Shown here piece after piece: positions 9,346-19,808 of a DNA stretch of 64,000 nt. Each line of letters opens with the position of its first letter. The stretch's first letter is position 1. The DNA is taken from positions 186,001 to 250,000 of the forward strand of contig NZ_CP115607.1 in NCBI RefSeq assembly GCF_027797205.1, written 5' to 3'. The notes under the pieces are model-generated. The model did no database searches. It saw only the letters and a list, made by a program, of their open reading frames with translations, and was not told the DNA's origin. Origin of the DNA: Campylobacter sp. VBCF_01 NA2. Lineage in GTDB: Bacteria > Campylobacterota > Campylobacteria > Campylobacterales > Campylobacteraceae. Made by a program: the position numbers and the translations under genes.

Positions 9346-10257
9346 ATGGCAAATTTAAAAGATATTAAGTTAAAGATAAAAAGCGTAAAAAATACAGAAA
9401 AAACAACAAAAGCTATGAAGCTTGTTTCTAATGTAAAGCTTAAAAATACCAAAGAAGCTGCTATGCGCTCTCGTGCTTATGCTGTGAAGATCAACGATGT
9501 TCTTGGTGAAATTTCAGCACGAATCAAAGACTATGTAGCTGCTAGCGTAGGTGATGATGATAAGCTAAAAATTTTTAACACAAGCAGAGAAGTCAAAGTT
9601 GTTGATTTGCTTTTTATCACAGCAGATAAGGGACTTTGCGGTGGTTTTAATATCAATACCATTAAACAAGTAAAAGCCCTAATCGAAGAGTATAAAGCGA
9701 AAAATGTAAAAGTTCGCCTAAGAGCTGTGGGCAAAAAAGGCATTGAGTATTTTAACTTCCAAGGTGTCGAGCTTTTAGAAAGATATGTTGGCGTAAGCTC
9801 ATCGCCAAATCCTGAGAAGGCTAATGATATCGTAAATGCTGCGGTTGCTGATTTTAGAGAGGGCAAAACTGATAAGATCGTTCTTATCCACAATGGATAT
9901 TTGAATATGATTTCGCAAGAAATGAGAGTTTCTACCCTCGTGCCTATTGGACAGCCAGAGATTGATGAGAGTGCTTTTAAAACTGGTTCTGTAATGGAAG
10001 TAGAAGTTCAGTATCCAGAAGATGAAGAAATTTTGATGATGAATTTGGTGCAAAGCTATTTGAGTTATAGTATGTATTATGCTCTGATAGATTCACTTGC
10101 AGCAGAACATTGTTCTAGAATGAATGCTATGGAAAACGCGACAAACAACGCAAAAGAGCGTGTCGCTCAGCTAAATTTGGCATATAATAAAGCTAGACAA
10201 AGTTCTATTACTACTGAGCTGATAGAGATTATCAGCGGTGTAGAATCAATGAAATAA
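9346..10257 (+). CDS. atpG: ATP synthase F1 subunit gamma
   Basis: The central rotor shaft of F1, 303 residues. The two long terminal helices that form the coiled coil are visible: the N-terminal [20 protein letters not shown] and, at the C-terminus, [13 protein letters not shown] through the end. A Rossmann-like middle domain contains [10 protein letters not shown] (about 86-95). It lies between atpA and atpD with short gaps. Confidence 0.97.
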   Translation: MANLKDIKLKIKSVKNTEKTTKAMKLVSNVKLKNTKEAAMRSRAYAVKINDVLGEISARIKDYVAASVGDDDKLKIFNTSREVKVVDLLFITADKGLCGGFNINTIKQVKALIEEYKAKNVKVRLRAVGKKGIEYFNFQGVELLERYVGVSSSPNPEKANDIVNAAVADFREGKTDKIVLIHNGYLNMISQEMRVSTLVPIGQPEIDESAFKTGSVMEVEVQYPEDEEILMMNLVQSYLSYSMYYALIDSLAAEHCSRMNAMENATNNAKERVAQLNLAYNKARQSSITTELIEIISGVESMK

Positions 10258-10260
10258 TAA

Positions 10261-11673
<1,413 letters not shown>

Positions 11674-11682
11674 GAATCTGCT

Positions 11683-12087
11683 ATGAATAAATTTTTACTA
11701 TTAGAAATCGTTACGCCAGAGGGTTTGGTATTCTCTGGCGAAGTTGCGTCTGTCCAACTTCCAGGTCAAACCGGCGAACTTGGTGTTTTGCCTGGACACT
11801 CTACCTTGCTGACTGGTCTGAAAAACGGCAACGAGGGTGGTATCGTTGAGATTGTAGATAAAGAGGGCAAAAAGCAATTAGTCATAGTAAATGGTGGATT
11901 TTTAAAAGTCGATGAGGAAAAAACCACTATTTTGGCAACTCAGGCTGTGGCGATAGGTGGCGATAGCGAAAATGCTGTCGCAAAATCGTTGCAAAAAGCC
12001 AAAGAATTGCTAAATTCTATCAGCACAGATACTATGGCTACCTCTGCTATCATGGCCAGAGTTGATGAATTTGCAAGGCAAAAATAA
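11683..12087 (+). CDS. atpC: ATP synthase F1 subunit epsilon
   Basis: The epsilon subunit, which couples the shaft to the c-ring and restrains ATPase activity; 134 residues. The N-terminal beta-sandwich contains VTPEGLVFSGEV and PGQTGELGVLPGHS. A helical C-terminal part follows from about 90. It is the last atp gene. tolQ starts 2 bases after its stop, so the ATP synthase and Tol-Pal genes may share a transcript. Confidence 0.95.
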   Translation: MNKFLLLEIVTPEGLVFSGEVASVQLPGQTGELGVLPGHSTLLTGLKNGNEGGIVEIVDKEGKKQLVIVNGGFLKVDEEKTTILATQAVAIGGDSENAVAKSLQKAKELLNSISTDTMATSAIMARVDEFARQK

Positions 12088-12089
12088 GT

Positions 12090-12656
12090 ATGTTGGATCT
12101 TATTTTAAGTTATTTTACAAGAAGCACATTTATTACGATATTTGTGCTTTCTTGGCTTTCGATATATTTTATAGTTACATTTACCATTTTGATTTCGCGC
12201 TACGCAGGGCTTAGTGCATGGCAAGTCAAAGAAACAAAGGCGCTAGAATCGCTTTTAATGGGTGGTAAGATTGCACTTTCTGGGTCGATTTTTCAAAAAA
12301 TTACTCCCGAGCGAACGACCAAAGAGGCCCTAAATGTCTATAAAAGCAAGGCTGAGCGCGACGCTACTAGTGGGCTGACTTGGCTTTCTATCATCGCTTC
12401 GACATCGCCTTTTATAGGGCTTTTTGGAACGGTTGTTAGTATTTTGGATACATTTTCAAAGCTAGGGGGCGGAAATTCGGGAATAGATACTATCGCACCA
12501 GCTATTAGCGAGGCTTTGGTTGCGACAGGTTGTGGAATTTTCGTCGCTATTCCTGCATATACTTTTGCTTTACTTATTAAGCGTAAAGCTTATGAGGTTA
12601 CAAGCATTATAAACCGCACATCTGATATCTTGCTTCATAAAGCAGGCGCAAAGTAG
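12090..12656 (+). CDS. tolQ: TolQ/ExbB family proton channel protein
   Basis: The inner-membrane motor subunit of the Tol-Pal system (MotA/TolQ/ExbB family), 188 residues. Three membrane helices are visible (about 13-35, 98-120, 145-170), and the signature WLSIIASTSPFIGLFGTVVSILDTF marks helix 2. It is followed by tolR, tolA, tolB, pal and cpoB, and this order fixes the assignment as TolQ rather than a TonB-linked ExbB. Confidence 0.92.
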   Translation: MLDLILSYFTRSTFITIFVLSWLSIYFIVTFTILISRYAGLSAWQVKETKALESLLMGGKIALSGSIFQKITPERTTKEALNVYKSKAERDATSGLTWLSIIASTSPFIGLFGTVVSILDTFSKLGGGNSGIDTIAPAISEALVATGCGIFVAIPAYTFALLIKRKAYEVTSIINRTSDILLHKAGAK

Positions 12657-12662
12657 AGTTGT

Positions 12663-13061
12663 ATGTATAATTTCGATGAAAATCCTGAATTAAATATAAC
12701 TCCGCTTGTCGATATTATGCTGGTTTTGCTCGCTATTTTAATGGTGGCGCAAACCGCGATTATTTATGATGAGAGAATCGAGCTTCCAAGCGGTTCGAAA
12801 TCGGCTTCATCGCAAAATACAGCCGAATTTATGCTCGTGCGTGTGGATGCAGATAGTAAAATTTATATCGACACTAGCACTATGAGTTTGGCTGAATTCC
12901 CAGATAATTTGCAACTCATTAAAAGCAGTGGCAAATACGCTGTGGATAAGCCAGTTTATATCCAAGCCGATAAAAAAATCATTTATGATAATGTAATGTT
13001 TGTTTTAAAGACGCTAAAACAAGCTGGTTTTAATAAGGTTGTGCTTCAAACAAATGGCTAG
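12663..13061 (+). CDS. tolR: TolR/ExbD family protein
   Basis: A 132-residue partner of TolQ. One N-terminal membrane helix carries the essential aspartate in TPLVDIMLVLLAILMV (D17), which handles protons in the TolQR motor. The periplasmic domain follows from about 45. It lies 6 bases after tolQ and overlaps the start of the TolA-like gene by 8 bases. Confidence 0.92.
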   Translation: MYNFDENPELNITPLVDIMLVLLAILMVAQTAIIYDERIELPSGSKSASSQNTAEFMLVRVDADSKIYIDTSTMSLAEFPDNLQLIKSSGKYAVDKPVYIQADKKIIYDNVMFVLKTLKQAGFNKVVLQTNG

Positions 13062-13986
13062 ATATTCAAATTTCACCGGGGTTAGATATGATAATTTCAG
13101 ATCATTTCTAATCGCTTTGGCTCTATATTTTAGCTTGCTTGCTATTTTTCTTTATCAAATTTCAGAATACAAAAACAAAGCGAAAAAATACACCGATGAT
13201 TTGGGCGCGATTATGGATATCGCAATCCCAATAGATTTTGATGATTCGCCGATACCAACAGCCCCAAATATCGCCGAAGAGGACAAAGAGGGCGACCAAC
13301 ACGAGCAAGAAGAAAAGCCAGTCGAAGAAGAAACTCTAAAAACTACGACTGAGGTTACTACCCCACCTCCACCACCTGCGCCCAAACCAGAGCCAGCAAA
13401 GGAAGAGGTAAAAAAAGAGGAGCCAAAACCAGAGCCTGAACCAGAACCAATCCCGGAGAAAAAGCCAGAAGAGCCAAAGCTAAAAGAGGAGGCTAAAAAA
13501 GAGCCTGAGCCAAATTTGAACGATTTGTTTTCTGATACTACGAAAGATAACAAAAAGCTAAGCGAGAGTGTTTCTAAAAACGACGCCGTGCAAAGTAGCA
13601 AAAAATCAGACAAACAAACCCAAACCAAGGCGAAAAATCAGGCGACTTCGCGCAACGCGCTAGTAAAATCAAATGTCGTTACCGGCAAAACCCAGCTTAC
13701 TGGCGAATACGACGCATATCGTGGCAAGATAAACAAAATCCTCCAACGCCTTTGGAGCAAATATGCAACCACCGTCAATGACGATTCTACCGTCGTTGTA
13801 ACCTTTGGCGGGGACGGTAGGATTAGCGATTATCAGATCAAAAGACTTGGAGCAAATACCGAATTTAACCAAAAACTAAGAGATTTCCTAGGAAATTTGG
13901 AAATGCAAAATTTCCCAAAATCGCCTGACGGGAAGCCTTTTATTTATGAGATAAATTTAAACGATGTAGTTAGAAATAAATTTTAA
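13054..13986 (+). CDS. tolA: TolA/TonB-like energy-transducing protein
   Basis: A 310-residue TolA-type protein linking the TolQR motor to the outer membrane. One membrane helix (about 14-36) is followed by a long region rich in Pro, Glu and Lys (about 75-170, with PEPEPEP and PPPPPAPKPEP runs) that would span the periplasm. A TonB-like C-terminal domain (about 215-310) begins around YDAYRGKINKILQRLW. I chose ATG 13054, inside the tolR end, over an upstream in-frame ATG at 13039. By position it is TolA. The Pro-rich spacer looks more like TonB, but the operon makes the Tol role more likely. Confidence 0.85.
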   Translation: MARYSNFTGVRYDNFRSFLIALALYFSLLAIFLYQISEYKNKAKKYTDDLGAIMDIAIPIDFDDSPIPTAPNIAEEDKEGDQHEQEEKPVEEETLKTTTEVTTPPPPPAPKPEPAKEEVKKEEPKPEPEPEPIPEKKPEEPKLKEEAKKEPEPNLNDLFSDTTKDNKKLSESVSKNDAVQSSKKSDKQTQTKAKNQATSRNALVKSNVVTGKTQLTGEYDAYRGKINKILQRLWSKYATTVNDDSTVVVTFGGDGRISDYQIKRLGANTEFNQKLRDFLGNLEMQNFPKSPDGKPFIYEINLNDVVRNKF

Positions 13987-14039
13987 TTTACAAATTTTTA
14001 CTACAATTGCATTTTTTTAAAATTTTGCAAGGAGAGATA

Positions 14040-15287
14040 ATGAAAAATTTAATGTTGATTTTTGCATTTTGTATGGCTGTTTTTGCGGCAGATGCGACGA
14101 CTACGATTACAAACGAGGGCGTAAGCCTGCCAAGAATTGTCGTTCAAAATGCATCAAATCTTTCAAACGCTGAGTTTAACAACAAATTTTTTAAACTCAT
14201 GGTAGGGGATTTAAAGGTTGGCGCTACTTTCGATGTTAGCGATGAGTATTTGGTGAGCGATTATAACGGGGACGCTAATTCAAATTTAGGCGAGCTAGGG
14301 GCTGCGCTTATCGTAAGATACGCAGTTAGTGACAAAATATCGCCTATGAATTTAAAGGCCAAAGTCATCGAGGCTGGGACTGGTAGAGTAATGTATGAGA
14401 AAAGCTTTTCTCTCTCAAACGCCGAGAAATACCCATTTTTGGCTCACATGGCAGTTTCTGAAATCGTAAAAGAGCTAGGATATTCTGATGTGGATTGGAT
14501 GAAAGAGATGATTTTACTCTCTCGATATACTTCGACAAAAGAGAGCGAGATTATGGTGGCTGATTATACGCTGACATACCAAAAGGTAGTTTTGCGTGGT
14601 GGATTAAACATCTTCCCTAAATGGGCGAGTGCGGCGCAAAATGAATTTTACTATACTTACTATGTGAATCAAAATACCCCTGCGATTTATAAATACAACC
14701 TTTCAAACGGCTCAAAAAGTAAAATTTTCACAGGCAAAGGTATGACAATCGTAGGCGATGTAAGCTCTGATGGTCGCAAACTTCTAATCACAAACGCACC
14801 AAAAGACCAACCAGATATTTATCTATATGACATAGGCTCAGGTTCGGCTAGACAGATTACAGATTATCCAGGAATCGATGTAAATGGAAATTTCATCGAC
14901 GGCGATTCAAGGGTAGCTTTCGTAAGCGATAGACTTGGATATCCAAATATTTTTGCCACTAGCATAAATGGCGGAAATGTAACACAAATGGTATATCACG
15001 GCAAAAATAACAACTCAATTAGCACAAATGGAAATTATATAGTCTATTCTAGTCGCGACGGATCTGGTAGCTTTAATATCTATATGATCTCAACTCAAAC
15101 AGATATGATTCGCCAGCTAACATCTGGTGGCAAAAATATGTTCCCTAGATTTTCTAGCGACGGTGGCAGTGTTATGTATATCAAACAAGCAGGCGGTGGA
15201 AGTTCAGTAGGAATTATCCGCGTAAATGAGAATAAAAGTTTTCAATTTCCATTAAAAATCGGTCAAATTCAATCGGTTGATTGGTAA
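14040..15287 (+). CDS. tolB: Tol-Pal system beta-propeller protein TolB
   Basis: The periplasmic TolB, 415 residues. A signal peptide covers about 1-17 (cleavage near FAADA). The N-terminal domain follows, and then repeated propeller blades with the WD40-like motifs PDIYLYDIGSG, DSRVAFVSDRLGYPNIF and NYIVYSSRDGSGSFNIYMI (from about 200 on). TolB binds Pal and is released by TolA. The ATG at 14040 has AAGGAGA before it; an upstream in-frame start at 14007 lacks a signal peptide and a site. Confidence 0.94.
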   Translation: MKNLMLIFAFCMAVFAADATTTITNEGVSLPRIVVQNASNLSNAEFNNKFFKLMVGDLKVGATFDVSDEYLVSDYNGDANSNLGELGAALIVRYAVSDKISPMNLKAKVIEAGTGRVMYEKSFSLSNAEKYPFLAHMAVSEIVKELGYSDVDWMKEMILLSRYTSTKESEIMVADYTLTYQKVVLRGGLNIFPKWASAAQNEFYYTYYVNQNTPAIYKYNLSNGSKSKIFTGKGMTIVGDVSSDGRKLLITNAPKDQPDIYLYDIGSGSARQITDYPGIDVNGNFIDGDSRVAFVSDRLGYPNIFATSINGGNVTQMVYHGKNNNSISTNGNYIVYSSRDGSGSFNIYMISTQTDMIRQLTSGGKNMFPRFSSDGGSVMYIKQAGGGSSVGIIRVNENKSFQFPLKIGQIQSVDW

Positions 15288-15305
15288 TTTTAAATATTTT
15301 TATGC

Positions 15306-15311
15306 TATAAT
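15306..15311 (+). promoter_or_regulatory. Extended -10 box for pal
   Basis: TTTTTATGC followed by TATAAT, 27 bases before the pal ATG. This is a good Campylobacter sigma-70 site and would give the abundant lipoprotein Pal its own promoter within the tol operon. Confidence 0.6.
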
Positions 15312-15338
15312 CTTGTAATTTTTTTTGAAAGGATAAGT

Positions 15339-15809
15339 ATGAAACATTTAGTTTTAACTTCAGTTGCAGTTGCTGCTCTACTTTTGAGCGGTTGTTCTAA
15401 AAAGAATCCGGAGGTAGATTCAAATTTAAGCGATGCTGACAGATTGGCTGCATTAGCTGCTCAAATTCAAAGCGAAGTTGGCAATGTATATTTTGATTTC
15501 GATAGATTTAATATCCGCGCTGATCAACAAGGTACAATTAACAACAACGCAGCTTTATTCAACCAAGCTGGCGCAGAGGCTTTAACTGTTAAAGTTGAAG
15601 GTAACTGCGATGAGTGGGGCACAGATGAATACAACTACGCTCTTGGTCTAAAAAGAGCAAAAGCTGCAAAAGATGCATTGGTTGCACAAGGCGTAAATGG
15701 CGACAGACTATCAGTTGTTAGCTACGGCGAGAGTAACACAGTATGCAAAAATGGCACAAAAGAGTGCGACGCTCAAAACAGACGCGACGAATTCAAAGTA
15801 GGTTTCTAA
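15339..15809 (+). CDS. pal: Peptidoglycan-associated lipoprotein Pal (Omp18 type)
   Basis: A 156-residue outer-membrane lipoprotein. The signal peptide ends in the lipobox LSGC (C19 lipidated). The OmpA-like peptidoglycan-binding domain covers about 45-156, with VYFDFDRFNIRADQQ and NYALGLKRAKAAKDAL. The key acidic and arginine positions for diaminopimelate binding are kept (WGTDEYN and the QNRRDEF end). It anchors the outer membrane to the wall and works with TolB. It is the counterpart of the immunogenic Omp18 of C. jejuni. Confidence 0.95.
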   Translation: MKHLVLTSVAVAALLLSGCSKKNPEVDSNLSDADRLAALAAQIQSEVGNVYFDFDRFNIRADQQGTINNNAALFNQAGAEALTVKVEGNCDEWGTDEYNYALGLKRAKAAKDALVAQGVNGDRLSVVSYGESNTVCKNGTKECDAQNRRDEFKVGF

Positions 15810-15810
15810 T

Positions 15811-16641
15811 TTGAGTTTCAAATCAAATTTAGCTGTGGCGCTTCTTGGCGTTACAGCTTTTTTACATGCAGAAGTTTCGGCATTTGACGCTGGCAATATC
15901 GGTTCAGACAGCTCTTATGGTCTGACAGAAAACGAGCAATTCTTACGCGACAATCGTAAAAAAGTAAATGATATGCAAAACAACCTAAATAGTGTTAATG
16001 AAAACATGGAGGGTTTGCGCACTGTCGTAGAAGGGGCTAATGAAAAAGTTTCAAATTTAGAAAGCAGAGTGGCTGATTTAGAAATTCGCACGACTGGTCG
16101 TAGTAACGGCAGCAGTGAGCTAGATCAGATGAAAAAAGATATCGCATGGCTAAAATCTCAAATTTCTGAAATTAATGCAAAACTTGGAAATTCAAGCGTA
16201 AAAAAAAACGCTGAAATAAGCAAAAAAACTGGCGCTCAAAGTGCCAAGGGCGCTAGTGCAACTACCACAAATAAATCAAATTTTAGCGCCAAAGACAATG
16301 CTTCAATCGCAAAAGAGGCAGAGGAATTATTTAAGAAAAAAGACTATGCAGGCGCCAAAGAGCGCTACGCTTACCTTGCTAGCAAAAATTATCAACCAGC
16401 AAAATCAAATTATATGTTAGGCGAAGTGGCGTATTTTTCGGGCTCTTACGGAGACGCGATTAATTACTACAAAAAGAGCATTTCGCACAATCAAAAACAA
16501 GACTACACACCAAGACTTTTATATCACACAGCAATTAGCTTCGATAAAATCGGGGATAGCGCAAGCGGAACGAAATTTTACAACGCTCTAAAATCATCTT
16601 ACCCTGATTCAAAAGAGGCCAAAGCTGCACCAACACGCTAA
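15811..16641 (+). CDS. cpoB: Tol-Pal accessory protein CpoB (YbgF)
   Basis: A periplasmic partner of Tol-Pal, 276 residues, starting with TTG one base after the pal stop. A signal peptide is likely at about 1-21 (ends LHAEVSA). A coiled coil follows (about 45-125), then a Lys/Ser/Thr-rich linker (about 130-160), then TPR repeats to the end (AKERYAYLASKNYQPAKSNY, GDAINYYKKSI and so on). In E. coli CpoB couples cell-wall synthesis to outer-membrane constriction. The same role is inferred here from domain order and position. Confidence 0.9.
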   Translation: MSFKSNLAVALLGVTAFLHAEVSAFDAGNIGSDSSYGLTENEQFLRDNRKKVNDMQNNLNSVNENMEGLRTVVEGANEKVSNLESRVADLEIRTTGRSNGSSELDQMKKDIAWLKSQISEINAKLGNSSVKKNAEISKKTGAQSAKGASATTTNKSNFSAKDNASIAKEAEELFKKKDYAGAKERYAYLASKNYQPAKSNYMLGEVAYFSGSYGDAINYYKKSISHNQKQDYTPRLLYHTAISFDKIGDSASGTKFYNALKSSYPDSKEAKAAPTR

Positions 16642-16679
16642 AATCAAAATTTGATAAATTTTAATTTAAGGAGAATTTT

Positions 16680-17312
16680 ATGGCGCAAAACAGAGTTATA
16701 AAAATGTATTATGAGCTAAAAGACGCAAATTCAGGCGAAATTTTAGAGTCAAATTTCAACGCAAATCCGATTGCCTTCATCACTGGCAAAGAGCAAATTA
16801 TCCAAAAACTTGAAGATGAAGTTCTAAGCCTAGGCGAGGGCGAGAGCAAAATCGTTAGAATTTCCCCAAGTGACGGCGTTGGCGAATACAACGAAAACGC
16901 TATCCAAATTTTGCCAAAAGAGGAATTTGCAGGTATTGATTTGGTCGTAGGTATGGAGCTTTTCGGTCAGGCAGAAGACGGCGCGACAACCCGCGTAATC
17001 GTCAAAGCAATCGGCGAAGAAGATGTTACAATCGACTTTAACCACCCATTTGCGGGCAAAGAGTTGGAATTTAATGTCAAAGTCGTCGAAAACCGCGAGC
17101 CGAGCGAAGACGAGCTAATGACAGGCGTGCCAGAGGGCGAGCATACTTGCGGTTGTGGCGGACACGGACATCATCATGGCGAAGACCACGAGTGCTGCGG
17201 CGGACACGGACACCACCACCACGGAGATCACGAGTGTTGTGGCGGGCATGGACACCATCACCATGGCGATCATGAGTGCTGCGGCGGACATGGTCATCAC
17301 CACGAGGACTAA
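16680..17312 (+). CDS. slyD: SlyD-type FKBP prolyl isomerase with His/Cys-rich metal-binding tail
   Basis: A 210-residue peptidyl-prolyl isomerase and chaperone. The FKBP domain with its insert-in-flap domain covers about 1-147 (conserved SPSDGVGEYNE and DFNHPFAGKELEF). The tail (about 155-210) is almost entirely His, Cys and Gly, with three tandem 14-residue units of the form DHECCGGHGHHHHG. In E. coli, SlyD delivers nickel to [NiFe]-hydrogenase. A hydrogenase operon starts 2.5 kb downstream, so a nickel role is a fair inference. It sits between cpoB and fabD. Confidence 0.95.
   Translation: MAQNRVIKMYYELKDANSGEILESNFNANPIAFITGKEQIIQKLEDEVLSLGEGESKIVRISPSDGVGEYNENAIQILPKEEFAGIDLVVGMELFGQAEDGATTRVIVKAIGEEDVTIDFNHPFAGKELEFNVKVVENREPSEDELMTGVPEGEHTCGCGGHGHHHGEDHECCGGHGHHHHGDHECCGGHGHHHHGDHECCGGHGHHHED
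17184..17309 (+). repeat. Three 42-bp tandem repeats coding the SlyD tail
   Basis: Three in-frame 42-base units (17184-17225, 17226-17267, 17268-17309) encode the 14-residue His/Cys block; the last unit ends HHHED. The units differ mostly at third codon positions, which points to protein-level selection after an older duplication. Copy number may vary between strains. Confidence 0.9.
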
Positions 17313-17315
17313 GAT

Positions 17316-18245
17316 ATGAAATACGCATTTATTTTCCCGGGTCAAGGCTCACAAAGCGTGGGTATGGGCAGAGAAATTTACGAAAATTTTGCCAGCGCAA
17401 AAGAGCTTTTGGACACTGCTAGCGCGCATACTAAAATCGATTTTGCAAATTTGCTTTTTGAGGCAAATGATAAACTTGATATTTCTGAATTTACTCAGCC
17501 CTCTATTGCGCTAAATTCGATGATGTGTGTTTTGGCGCTAAATGAGCAGATTAAAATTTCGCCTGAGTTTTTGCTAGGACACTCGCTTGGCGAGTTTAGC
17601 GCACTTGGCGCTGCTGGCGCGATTGAGGCAAAGGAAATTTTAAGGCTTGTAAATATCCGCGGAAAATTAATGCAAAATGCTTGCGAGGGCAAAAATGCCG
17701 GTATGATGGTGGTTTTGGCCCTTAGCGATGAGGTAGTTTGCGCTATTTGCGACGAAGCTAGGGCGCAGGGCAAGCGGGTTTGGGCTGCGAATTTCAACTG
17801 CGACGGACAAATCGTCGTGGCTGGCAATCGCGATGATTTGGCGAGTTTGGAAGCCAAATTTAAAGAAGCTGGCGCAAAGCGCGCAATGCTTTTAAATATG
17901 AGCGTAGCTAGCCACTGCCCAATGCTTCAAAGTGCAAGCGACGAGCTTGTGAGCCATTTAGAGCCTGCACTAAATGAGAGTTTCGCCCCAGTCGTAGCCA
18001 ATGCAACGGCTAAAATTTACAGCACAAAAAGTGAAGCCCTAGGGCTTTTAAAAGCGCAACTAATCAGCCCAGTGCTATACAAACACAGCGTGAAAAACTA
18101 CGAAAATAGCGTGGATTGCTTCGTCGAATTTGGCGCAAGCGTGCTAAAAGGGATAAACAAAAAAATCACCGACAAACCGACTTTTAGCATTTCAAATTTA
18201 AGCTCGCTAGAAGAATTTGTAAAATTCGCAAAGGAAAACGCTTGA
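17316..18245 (+). CDS. fabD: Malonyl-CoA--ACP transacylase
   Basis: Loads malonyl groups onto acyl carrier protein for fatty acid synthesis; 309 residues. The N-terminal FPGQGSQSVGMG motif, the active-site serine in GHSLGE (S about 90) and the catalytic histidine in ASHCPML (about 199) are all present. It starts 3 bases after slyD and its stop overlaps mtnN (TTGA). Confidence 0.96.
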   Translation: MKYAFIFPGQGSQSVGMGREIYENFASAKELLDTASAHTKIDFANLLFEANDKLDISEFTQPSIALNSMMCVLALNEQIKISPEFLLGHSLGEFSALGAAGAIEAKEILRLVNIRGKLMQNACEGKNAGMMVVLALSDEVVCAICDEARAQGKRVWAANFNCDGQIVVAGNRDDLASLEAKFKEAGAKRAMLLNMSVASHCPMLQSASDELVSHLEPALNESFAPVVANATAKIYSTKSEALGLLKAQLISPVLYKHSVKNYENSVDCFVEFGASVLKGINKKITDKPTFSISNLSSLEEFVKFAKENA

Positions 18246-18925
18246 AAATCGCAATTTTAGGCGCAATGCCAGAGGAAATAGAGCCACTTTTGGCGAATTT
18301 AGACGCCAAAAAGATTGATTATGCAAACAACGAATTCTACCTTGCGAAATTCGGCGCGCACGAGCTTATCATCGCTTACTCAAAAATCGGCAAGGTAAAT
18401 TCTACCCTTACTGCCACGCTGATGATAGAAAAATTCGGCGCGGGGAAGCTTATTTTCACGGGCGTTGCAGGCGCGCTTAAAGAGGGTTTGAAAATCGGCG
18501 AAATTTTATACGCTACCCGCCTAGTCCAGCATGATTTGGATATCACTGCCTTTGGTCATCCGCACGGATTTGTGCCAGGAAGCCCGATTTTTGTGGATAC
18601 TGACGCGAACCTTAACGAAATCGCACAGCGCGCGTCAAGGGAATTGGGGCTAAATTTAAAATCAGGCATTATCGCAAGTGGCGATCAATTTGTATGCGAC
18701 GAGGCGCGCAAAGCTTGGATTAAATCCGAATTCGACGCGAGCGCAGTCGAAATGGAGGGCGCAAGTGTAGCGCAGGTTTGCCATGCGCTAGGTGTGAGTT
18801 TTTGCGTGTTAAGAGCCATTAGCGACGAGGCTGGAAACAAGGCTGAGTTTGATTTCGACGAATTCGTCGTAAAAAGCGCGAAAATTAGCGCAAATTTAGC
18901 CCTAAAAATGGTCGAACTTCTTTGA
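18242..18925 (+). CDS. mtnN: MTA/SAH nucleosidase (also 6-amino-6-deoxyfutalosine hydrolase)
   Basis: Cleaves adenine from methylthioadenosine and S-adenosylhomocysteine; 227 residues. The motifs MPEEIEP at the N-terminus, GVAGALKEG (about 76-84), and VEMEGASVAQVC with the substrate-binding Met-Glu and ISDEA with the catalytic Asp are present. In C. jejuni and H. pylori the same enzyme also serves the futalosine menaquinone pathway (established knowledge), and this is likely here. It starts with TTG overlapping the fabD stop by four bases and overlaps the next gene likewise. Confidence 0.93.
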   Translation: MKIAILGAMPEEIEPLLANLDAKKIDYANNEFYLAKFGAHELIIAYSKIGKVNSTLTATLMIEKFGAGKLIFTGVAGALKEGLKIGEILYATRLVQHDLDITAFGHPHGFVPGSPIFVDTDANLNEIAQRASRELGLNLKSGIIASGDQFVCDEARKAWIKSEFDASAVEMEGASVAQVCHALGVSFCVLRAISDEAGNKAEFDFDEFVVKSAKISANLALKMVELL

Positions 18926-19671
18926 TAAATATCTCCAAAAAACTTTTGCGCGTGGTCGGTCAAACCAACGCAAAATACAAAATGTTCGAAGAGGGCGATA
19001 AAATTTTGCTTGGGTTAAGTGGCGGCAAAGACAGCATGTCTTTGGCACACATTTTGAAGCATTTCCAAAGTGTAAGCCCGCTAAAATGGGAGTTCGAGGC
19101 CGTAACGATAAGCTACGGCATAGGCGAGAATTTAGGCGAAATTTCAGCGCATTTTAACAAGCACGAAATCCCATATCATATCATTGAAACCAAAATTTTC
19201 GAATTTGGCAAGGAAAAAATCCGCGCAAACACCACATTTTGCAGTTTTTGCTCGCGCATGCGCAGAGGCTATCTCTACACATACGCACTCGAAAATGGCT
19301 TTAACAAAATCGCCATAGCTCACCATTTAGACGACGCTGCGGAGAGTTTTTTTATGAATTTCACCTATAACGGCGCACTTCGCACCCTAGCTCCAAAATA
19401 CACCGCCCAAAACGGCCTAGTAATAATCCGCCCACTAATCCTAGCCAGAGAGCGTCAGCTAAGCGCGTGCGCAGCGCAAAATGAGCTTCCGGTGATGAAC
19501 GAAGAAGATAGTTGCCCAGCCAAGCAATACGGAGGTAAGGAACCAATCGCCAGAGCTGCGACAAAGGAACTTTTAGCCCAGTATGAAAAGGCTCACCCGA
19601 AATTTTTTATCAGCTTAGAAAGTGCGTTTAACAACATCCACGATGACACATTTTTCACACCGAAATTTTAA
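18922..19671 (+). CDS. ttcA: TtcA family tRNA thiolation enzyme (PP-loop ATPase)
   Basis: Probable tRNA cytidine-32 2-thiolase, 249 residues. The PP-loop LSGGKDSMSLA lies at about 32-42 and the Fe-S cysteine pair is in TFCSFCSRMRRG (CxxC, about 108-111), followed by AHHLDDAAESFFMN. The TilS lysidine-synthetase C-terminal domains are absent, which favours TtcA. It starts with TTG overlapping mtnN by four bases and ends the housekeeping run that began at obgE. Confidence 0.88.
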   Translation: MINISKKLLRVVGQTNAKYKMFEEGDKILLGLSGGKDSMSLAHILKHFQSVSPLKWEFEAVTISYGIGENLGEISAHFNKHEIPYHIIETKIFEFGKEKIRANTTFCSFCSRMRRGYLYTYALENGFNKIAIAHHLDDAAESFFMNFTYNGALRTLAPKYTAQNGLVIIRPLILARERQLSACAAQNELPVMNEEDSCPAKQYGGKEPIARAATKELLAQYEKAHPKFFISLESAFNNIHDDTFFTPKF

Positions 19672-19808
19672 AATTTTGAAATTTGGTAGTTAAATTTTAG
19701 TTTCATATTAATAAAATTTTAATAATAAATAAATTTTTCAACCTAAATTTAGACGAATTTTGATAAATTTACATGTCAATTATCAGATTTCTTTGAAAAG
19801 GCTGTCGT

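Noticed and set aside
13155-13628. Ser/Gly-rich open frame on the minus strand
   Set aside because: It is the complement of the Pro/Glu/Lys-rich spacer of the TolA-like gene; it has no ribosome site or homology that I can see.
17077-17345. Two minus-strand frames over the SlyD tail
   Set aside because: They are translations of the complement of the His/Cys repeats, low complexity only.
19672-19808. Sigma-54 promoter expected upstream of hyf
   Set aside because: I found no TGGCAC-N5-TTGC-like pair in the leader, so control like that of E. coli FhlA is not supported.
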